From Rhodopirellula sp. (GTDB lineage: Bacteria; Planctomycetota; Planctomycetia; Pirellulales; Pirellulaceae), in NCBI GenBank assembly GCA_002714565.1, contig PAXU01000021.1, forward strand, positions 153,074-165,201: a stretch of DNA of 12,128 bases. The letters run 5' to 3'. The translations under genes and the position numbers were made by a program. Shown piece by piece: positions 7,970 through 12,128 of the stretch. The notes under the pieces are model-generated. The model saw nothing but the letters and a program-made list of their open reading frames with translations, ran no database searches and was not told the DNA's origin. Each line of letters opens with the position of its first letter. Position 1 is the first letter of the stretch.

Positions 7970-9361
7970 CTACTGCAGTACGTATTGATTTGCAATCATG
8001 ATTCCGCTGACGATGGAGCCGATGATTCCAACATACCCTTGATCGGTACCACAAAGATATAGGTTTTTTACGCTCGACTGACCGCTAAACCACTTTTTCG
8101 TAGCACCGTAGACGGCACCATTATCATGCCAGGTAAATTTTCTAATCGTAGTAGGGGTAAACATGTCCGTATCGATTATCTGCGGCTGATAATCCGGAAC
8201 AAAACGAACTGCCGAGTCTATAGCTCGCTGTTGCCATTCGATTTTGGCGGATTGATATTCCGAGTCACTCAGTGCGTTCCACTGATCGTAATCAGCGATG
8301 GCAGTAATCCTCATGACGCCATCAGGCAAGGGACCATGCGACGGGGCGTACTGGTAATTGTTGGGCGAGCAAATAACCCCCGTTCGTATATCACACAAGC
8401 CGTCGTGAGGTCGTTCCCAGTGAAATGTATCACTGTCGTTGAAGAAGATAATCGTCGCATCATGTCCGAGATCTTTGGGTTCACAATTCAGCGAAGCCAC
8501 GGACTCGATAAAGGACATTTGACCGACAGTTTTAGCAACCGTGCTTTCTTCTTGTCCACATAACTGCATGGTTTCAACAGCTCCGGCCGATGAGAGGATA
8601 GCATCTGCGGTGAGTTGTGTGCCATCATCAAGAACCACACCCGTGGCGGTACCGTTTTCAACTTCGATCTGAGATACACCGTGCCGAAGCTTTAATTCAC
8701 CGCCAAGCTCTCGAAATTTCTTTACGAGCTTACGCAATATCAAACGAACGCCTTCAAACGGTCTCGCAAATCCTTCGAGAAATAGGCTGCGAAACATGAT
8801 GCAAAACTGACCGAGATCCATGTCGTGCTCCCGGGCATTTCCGTACCACATAACCGGACACAGGATCATTTCTACGAGCTGCGGATCACTGATTATTTCG
8901 CTGAGCCACTCTCTCGTATCGGTGTTGAAGTGTTCTGGTGCAAGGTCGTCATAGTCAACTAACTCAGTAAGCAGCCGTTCGAAGTTATCAATTTGACTTG
9001 GGAATTCTCTAGAAACTTCACTTCGTAATAATTCCAAATCGTTGGAAAACTTCAGTTGCTTATCTGGGAATTGCACGGCGGAGTAATTTTGCTGGGCAAG
9101 GTCGAATTCGTCCCATCGAAACCTCAATTGGCGCAGTAATCTAGCCAGAGGTCCGTGCTTGGTGCCTTTCGGTGTGTAGTTGGTGACTGCATGCAACCCG
9201 ACATCGTAGTCACGTTTTCGTAATCGGTAGAATGAATTCAGACCACCAATCGTGTAATGGCGTTCGAGAATACAGACTTTCTTCTCGTAATAAGCAGCGC
9301 GGATTCCGGCAGCAAGGCCTGACATGCCTGCGCCAATAATAATCGCATCGAAATGTGCCAC
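7970..9361 (-). CDS. Phytoene-desaturase-family FAD-dependent oxidoreductase (first of two)
   Basis: This 463-residue member of the same superfamily is clearly divergent from its neighbour. FAD binding is shown by GAGMSG (10-15), E33 and the ERHYTIGGLNSF segment; the C-terminal segment LYLCGTDQGYVGIIG begins near residue 434. The start is GTG at 9361: the next methionine lies inside the FAD motif, so a shorter product would not fold, and GAGG stands 9 bases upstream of the GTG. No signal peptide or obvious transmembrane helix is seen; membrane association, if any, would be peripheral as in CrtI. The gene lies 34 bases after the ACP gene. It may desaturate or isomerise the acyl intermediate carried by that ACP, possibly in tandem with the downstream homologue. 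The exact reaction cannot be inferred from sequence. Confidence 0.88.
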   Translation of the reverse strand: MAHFDAIIIGAGMSGLAAGIRAAYYEKKVCILERHYTIGGLNSFYRLRKRDYDVGLHAVTNYTPKGTKHGPLARLLRQLRFRWDEFDLAQQNYSAVQFPDKQLKFSNDLELLRSEVSREFPSQIDNFERLLTELVDYDDLAPEHFNTDTREWLSEIISDPQLVEMILCPVMWYGNAREHDMDLGQFCIMFRSLFLEGFARPFEGVRLILRKLVKKFRELGGELKLRHGVSQIEVENGTATGVVLDDGTQLTADAILSSAGAVETMQLCGQEESTVAKTVGQMSFIESVASLNCEPKDLGHDATIIFFNDSDTFHWERPHDGLCDIRTGVICSPNNYQYAPSHGPLPDGVMRITAIADYDQWNALSDSEYQSAKIEWQQRAIDSAVRFVPDYQPQIIDTDMFTPTTIRKFTWHDNGAVYGATKKWFSGQSSVKNLYLCGTDQGYVGIIGSIVSGIMIANQYVLQ

Positions 9362-9370
9362 GTTTAGTCG

Positions 9371-9374
9371 CCTC
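9371..9374 (-). promoter_or_regulatory. Ribosome binding site supporting a GTG start
   Basis: GAGG on the - strand is followed by 9 bases and then the GTG start of the 463-residue flavoprotein. It supports choosing this non-ATG start, since most genes nearby lack any Shine-Dalgarno sequence. Confidence 0.5.
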
Positions 9375-9395
9375 GAGCAACGGCGGAACGGTGAA

Positions 9396-9647
9396 TTAGT
9401 GTTCGTTCATACGTGGTTCTAGGTAAGCAACAGTAGACGACATGCTTACCAACTGAGGGTAATCTTCCTCGGGAACCTGAATGCGAAACCGCTTTCTCAA
9501 TTCCATTACGATATCCAGAAAATCCATGCTATCCAGCTCCAACTGTTCGCGGAATTCAACGTCATCGCTTATTTCTTCGACGTTGTCATCAGGCGCAATC
9601 GTTGCCAGGATGTCCGTGATAGCATCGCGGATTTCAGCAGGGGTCAT
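9396..9647 (-). CDS. Dedicated acyl carrier protein
   Basis: This 83-residue acyl carrier protein tethers growing acyl chains by a phosphopantetheine arm. The attachment serine is Ser40 in LELDSMDFLDIV, a DSM variant of the usual DSL. The length fits the family (about 75-90). The frame could extend nine codons to a GTG at 9674, but the ATG at 9645-9647 is preferred: it is preceded by GGGAG with a 10-base spacer, gives the usual ACP N-terminus (MTPAEIRDAI), and avoids a poorly conserved extension. It is flanked by the ketosynthase and two phytoene-desaturase-like genes, so it probably serves this cluster rather than primary fatty acid synthesis. A 187-base gap upstream may hold a promoter or an attenuating hairpin. 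Confidence 0.92.
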   Translation of the reverse strand: MTPAEIRDAITDILATIAPDDNVEEISDDVEFREQLELDSMDFLDIVMELRKRFRIQVPEEDYPQLVSMSSTVAYLEPRMNEH

Positions 9648-9657
9648 TCCGTTCTTT

Positions 9658-9662
9658 CTCCC
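9658..9662 (-). promoter_or_regulatory. Ribosome binding site deciding the ACP start
   Basis: GGGAG on the - strand lies 10 bases upstream of the ATG at 9645-9647. It falls inside the longer reading from the GTG at 9674, so it argues for the shorter ACP start. Confidence 0.55.
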
Positions 9663-9785
9663 ATGCGCAAGCACATGTATATCGCTAAATTCTTTGACTA
9701 CCGAAGCATGAATCTTAACCCTAATGGCAAATTAAACCTAGTAGGGCAATTCGAATTCTAGAGGGAATGGTAAAGCAGATAAGCT

Positions 9786-9809
9786 GCCTACAAAAACAGT
9801 GTTTGTGGC
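9786..9809 (-). terminator. Hairpin after the ketosynthase gene, possible terminator or attenuator
   Basis: On the - strand GCC + ACAAA pairs with TTTGT + GGC around a 7-base loop, with one bulged base, giving an 8-bp stem 25 bases after the ketosynthase stop. There is no U-run after it, so efficient intrinsic termination is doubtful; partial termination or mRNA stabilisation is equally possible. Confidence 0.28.
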
Positions 9810-9834
9810 TCAGATGTTTCTTGAGGCAGGCGAA

Positions 9835-11085
9835 TTAAGGGCGACCGATAATCAGCGTGCTATTGATACCTAACATGCCAAAAGAGTTATTAAGCACATA
9901 GTTTACCGAGGTTGTTTCGCGAGGTTGATTCATTACCAAGCCTGCTAACGCACATTCCGGATCGAGATTATCCACGTTGATCGTTGCGTGAATAGTATTG
10001 TCATCAAATGACGGAAGATTTCCGGCTAATTCCAGAGCACCTGCAGCGCCCATGGCGTGCCCGAAAAAGCTCTTTGTGTTGTTGATGTGCACCGTGGGGT
10101 GTTCATCAAATATGGTGCGTAACGCGGCAGACTCTTGGATGTCTCCGCTCGTTGTTCCCGTTGCATGGGTGGAGACGATGCTAATCTGGTCGGCGCTTAA
10201 TCCGGCTCGTGATAGGGCAAGTCGCACACACTCGGTTTGACGTTGAGGATTGGGTAACACGAAGTCTGTTGCATCCGTGTTGATGGCGTAGCCGATCAAT
10301 TCACCGTACATCGTCGCACCCCGTGCGAGTGCGTCGGATCTGCGTTCAAGGGTGTATACGCAGCCGCCTTCGCTTACGACGATTCCGTTGCGATCGATAT
10401 CAAACGGACGTGATGCTTTGGAGGGGTTGGAATGGTTGGCCAGCGCGCCCTGACTCTTGAAGCTGGCAAAAATACCGAACGTATGGATGCTTTCACTCAC
10501 ACCGCCAGCCAGTGCAACATCGCAGTCGCCGAGCATCAGCATCTGTGCGCCCTGAATGAATCCAGCATTTCCTGCAGCACATGCGGCACCGACGGTGTAG
10601 TGTGGTCCGGTGATACCCATATTCAACGCCGGTTCACCTGCCGGATTGTTAGCGACCGTTCGAGGATTATGGAAGTGGTTCCAGACACTAACGTCGTAAT
10701 CAAATTGCTGAAGCTCATAGACTTCGTTTTCGGTTTCGACATTTCCGTGCTCTGTTACTCCGAGGTAGATTCCAACACGTGACTTGTCGATGTTTTCCCA
10801 GTCGAGTCCGCTATTTATGACTGATTCATTGCAACAATATGTTGCGATGCTGCCGGCTCTCGTTCCGCGTCGCAATTCCTTCCGCGTCTGGTGCTTTGAA
10901 GTGTCAAATTCACAGATGCCAGCAAGTGTGTCGCCGACATAGCGGATGTTGTAAGGGCTTACTCCGCTTTTACCGGCGAGTAAGTTCTGGCGTAGTGTCG
11001 CCAGATCATCACCTAACGGCGACGTCAGGCCGATACCTGTGATGACAATGCGTTGTTCGTTTGGCTTTTGTTCTGCGGCGGTCAC
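9835..11085 (-). CDS. fabF: FabF-type beta-ketoacyl-ACP synthase
   Basis: This 416-residue thiolase-fold condensing enzyme extends acyl-ACP with malonyl-ACP by decarboxylative Claisen condensation. The full Cys-His-His triad is present: C169 in GAACAAGNAG, H307 in STHATGTTSGD and H343 in FFGHAMGAAGA, with K338 before it. The gatekeeper-loop motif NNSFGMLGIN (F402) is near the C-terminus. The intact cysteine argues against a chain-length-factor-type inactive partner, and the length is typical of KAS II. The start is GTG (11083-11085): an in-frame TGA lies eight codons upstream and no ATG precedes the conserved RIVITGIG strand. The Shine-Dalgarno site is absent. A substitution of HATGT for the common HGTST is seen next to H307. 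Clustering with its own ACP and flavoproteins suggests a specialised paralogue; housekeeping FabF is the alternative. Confidence 0.92.
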   Translation of the reverse strand: MTAAEQKPNEQRIVITGIGLTSPLGDDLATLRQNLLAGKSGVSPYNIRYVGDTLAGICEFDTSKHQTRKELRRGTRAGSIATYCCNESVINSGLDWENIDKSRVGIYLGVTEHGNVETENEVYELQQFDYDVSVWNHFHNPRTVANNPAGEPALNMGITGPHYTVGAACAAGNAGFIQGAQMLMLGDCDVALAGGVSESIHTFGIFASFKSQGALANHSNPSKASRPFDIDRNGIVVSEGGCVYTLERRSDALARGATMYGELIGYAINTDATDFVLPNPQRQTECVRLALSRAGLSADQISIVSTHATGTTSGDIQESAALRTIFDEHPTVHINNTKSFFGHAMGAAGALELAGNLPSFDDNTIHATINVDNLDPECALAGLVMNQPRETTSVNYVLNNSFGMLGINSTLIIGRP

Positions 11086-11147
11086 TGAATTGATCTGACG
11101 AGAAGCTCAGAATTTGAGTTGATCTAAGTACGTATTATTACATGAAT

Positions 11148-11165
11148 TAGTCAATCTGTTGACTA
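11148..11165 (-). terminator. Perfect hairpin after the OleD-like gene, candidate terminator
   Basis: A 7-bp perfect stem, TAGTCAA and TTGACTA, with a 4-base loop begins 8 bases after the TAA of the OleD-like gene on the - strand. The stem is AT-rich and followed by only a weak U-content stretch. A competing pairing with TAGTC at 11175-11179 is possible. Placement favours a 3'-end function; strength is uncertain. Confidence 0.35.
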
Positions 11166-11173
11166 GGGGCAGA

Positions 11174-12128
11174 TTAGTCTGCTTTTGTGTTACGAATCCA
11201 CTCAGCCAACCGTAACATGCCGTCCTGTGTCGATATTTGTGGTTTAAATCCGAGTTCGTCACGGGCGGCTGAGTTATCAAAGTAATGATCGGTGGATAAC
11301 TGCTTAGCAACAAATCGAGTCATGGGTGGTTCAGACTGGATTCTCAGTACTTTGTAAACGAATTCGAGTTTGCCTCCGATGCGATATGCGAGTTTCGCAC
11401 TTACCTTGGATTTGACATTGCGAATGCCTGCTAGCGTAAGGATTTCATTGATCCAATCCCAGAGCTTTACCGGTTGTTGTTGTGTTACCCAATAGGACTT
11501 ACCACTAATCAGCGATCCTATTTCAAGGGACTTCAAGGCGCACAAGTGTGCCTGGGCAGCGTTATCAACATAGACCATGTCAACTTGATTCGAGCCCTCA
11601 CCGATTATCCGCAGTCGATTACGGCTGCCACGGTCAAGAACGCGTGGAATCAGATGCGGATCCCCAGGACCCCAGATTAGATGGGGGCGCAATGCAACGG
11701 TGGCCAGATCGCTGCTATTTGCATCGAGCACTGCCTGTTCGGCAAGCGCTTTGGTGTGAGGATAATGAGCCAGCCATTTAGTTGGATAGGCTGCACACTC
11801 CCCTAAATTACGTTGATGTTCACCATCAAAGGTAACACTCGGGCTACTTGTGAAAACGAGTTTAGAGATTCCCAGTTCTCGACACGCCTGGATCACATTG
11901 GTGGTGCCATCCACATTGATCGAATGAAATAGTTTCCTTGGCCCCCACACACCTGCAACAGCAGCGGTGTGAACAATGGCATCATGCGATGCGGCGACAG
12001 TGGCTAATCTGCCATAGTCGCGTATGTCGCCTTGTTTCATTTCGACACCAGCTGCGGCAAGCGCCGGGTAACTTCCTCGTGAAAAACCAGTTACTTCGCA
12101 ATCTTCACGAAGTAGTTGTTTGGAAATC
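11174..12128 (-). CDS. OleD-like NAD-dependent epimerase/dehydrogenase (3-beta-HSD family), N-terminus outside window
   Basis: This is an extended short-chain dehydrogenase, with 317 codons visible. The frame stays open from the ATG at 12040 to the right edge, and those extra codons (including VTGFSRGSYPAL) continue the Rossmann fold, so that ATG is internal. The GxxGxxG loop is outside the window. Numbering from the 12040 ATG, TSSPSV (65-69) supplies the catalytic serine and Y93-x3-K97 in YPHTK is the SDR catalytic pair; ALRPHLIWGPGDPHLIPR and VYVDNAAQAHL are hallmarks of the group containing OleD, the 2-alkyl-3-oxoalkanoate reductase of head-to-head olefin synthesis, and of 3-beta-hydroxysteroid dehydrogenases. 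The ketosynthase follows 88 bases downstream. It may reduce a beta-keto lipid intermediate; a sterol or sugar-type substrate cannot be excluded. Confidence 0.85.
   Translation of the reverse strand, partial: ISKQLLREDCEVTGFSRGSYPALAAAGVEMKQGDIRDYGRLATVAASHDAIVHTAAVAGVWGPRKLFHSINVDGTTNVIQACRELGISKLVFTSSPSVTFDGEHQRNLGECAAYPTKWLAHYPHTKALAEQAVLDANSSDLATVALRPHLIWGPGDPHLIPRVLDRGSRNRLRIIGEGSNQVDMVYVDNAAQAHLCALKSLEIGSLISGKSYWVTQQQPVKLWDWINEILTLAGIRNVKSKVSAKLAYRIGGKLEFVYKVLRIQSEPPMTRFVAKQLSTDHYFDNSAARDELGFKPQISTQDGMLRLAEWIRNTKAD

Larger units (their letters stand above)
9648..9834 (-). other. Intergenic region between ketosynthase and ACP
   Basis: This is the longest gap inside the lipid cluster (187 bases). 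It contains an imperfect hairpin just after the ketosynthase stop (listed separately), a perfect 10-base palindrome AATTCGAATT (9748-9757), and a TATACA box about 25 bases upstream of the ACP ATG without a convincing -35 element. An internal promoter or operator is possible but not demonstrated. No open frame here looks coding. Confidence 0.4.

Noticed and set aside
8126..8563. 145-codon open frame on the + strand inside the first flavoprotein gene
   Set aside because: It is antisense to a well-supported gene, and its translation has no recognisable domain.
5135..11085. Carotenoid biosynthesis cluster
   Set aside because: Despite two CrtI-family proteins, no phytoene synthase, lycopene cyclase or isoprenoid gene is present, and all other neighbours are fatty-acid-type enzymes.
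9835..11085. Type II polyketide chain-length factor
   Set aside because: The active-site cysteine C169 and both histidines are intact, and no second ketosynthase partner is adjacent.
12038..12040. ATG as the start of the OleD-like gene
   Set aside because: The 29 upstream in-frame codons to the window edge encode conserved Rossmann-fold sequence, so the gene begins outside the window.

Overview
This window most likely comes from a planctomycete or a close relative in the PVC group. That is inferred from the combination of a membrane-anchored Hanks-type Ser/Thr kinase, an S1-family sulfatase, GTG starts, few Shine-Dalgarno sites, and a fatty-acid-synthase-like cluster carrying phytoene-desaturase-family flavoproteins. 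No rRNA or other taxonomic marker is present, so the assignment is provisional.

Layout. At the left edge, on the + strand, is the C-terminal part (606 codons) of an error-prone DNA polymerase, DnaE2 (3-1823). Everything else is on the - strand and is read from right to left. The order of transcription is: an OleD-like NAD-dependent short-chain dehydrogenase cut by the right edge (11174-12128); a FabF-type ketosynthase (9835-11085, GTG start); a dedicated acyl carrier protein (9396-9647); a first phytoene-desaturase-like flavoprotein (7970-9361, GTG start); a second, divergent one (6412-7875); a FabZ-type dehydratase (5961-6386); a FabI-type enoyl reductase (5135-5956); a sulfatase (3663-5063); and a Ser/Thr protein kinase (1846-3552), which converges on dnaE2 with only 22 bases between them. 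No gene-free stretch exceeds 300 bases; the longest gap is 187 bases, between the ketosynthase and the ACP. I see no tRNA, rRNA, insertion sequence, CRISPR array or origin.

How the genes may work together. The block from 5135 to the right edge holds condensation, acyl-carrier, dehydration and enoyl-reduction functions, two CrtI-family oxidoreductases, and an SDR of the type that acts on beta-keto acids in head-to-head hydrocarbon synthesis. It lacks a FabG, FabD or FabH. This looks like a dedicated secondary lipid pathway that borrows malonyl-ACP and possibly ketoreduction from primary metabolism. The product may be a polyunsaturated or otherwise modified long acyl chain. Similar combinations of fatty acid genes with phytoene-desaturase homologues have been proposed for ladderane lipids in anammox planctomycetes. 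The product here cannot be read from sequence. The sulfatase and kinase are probably separate transcription units.
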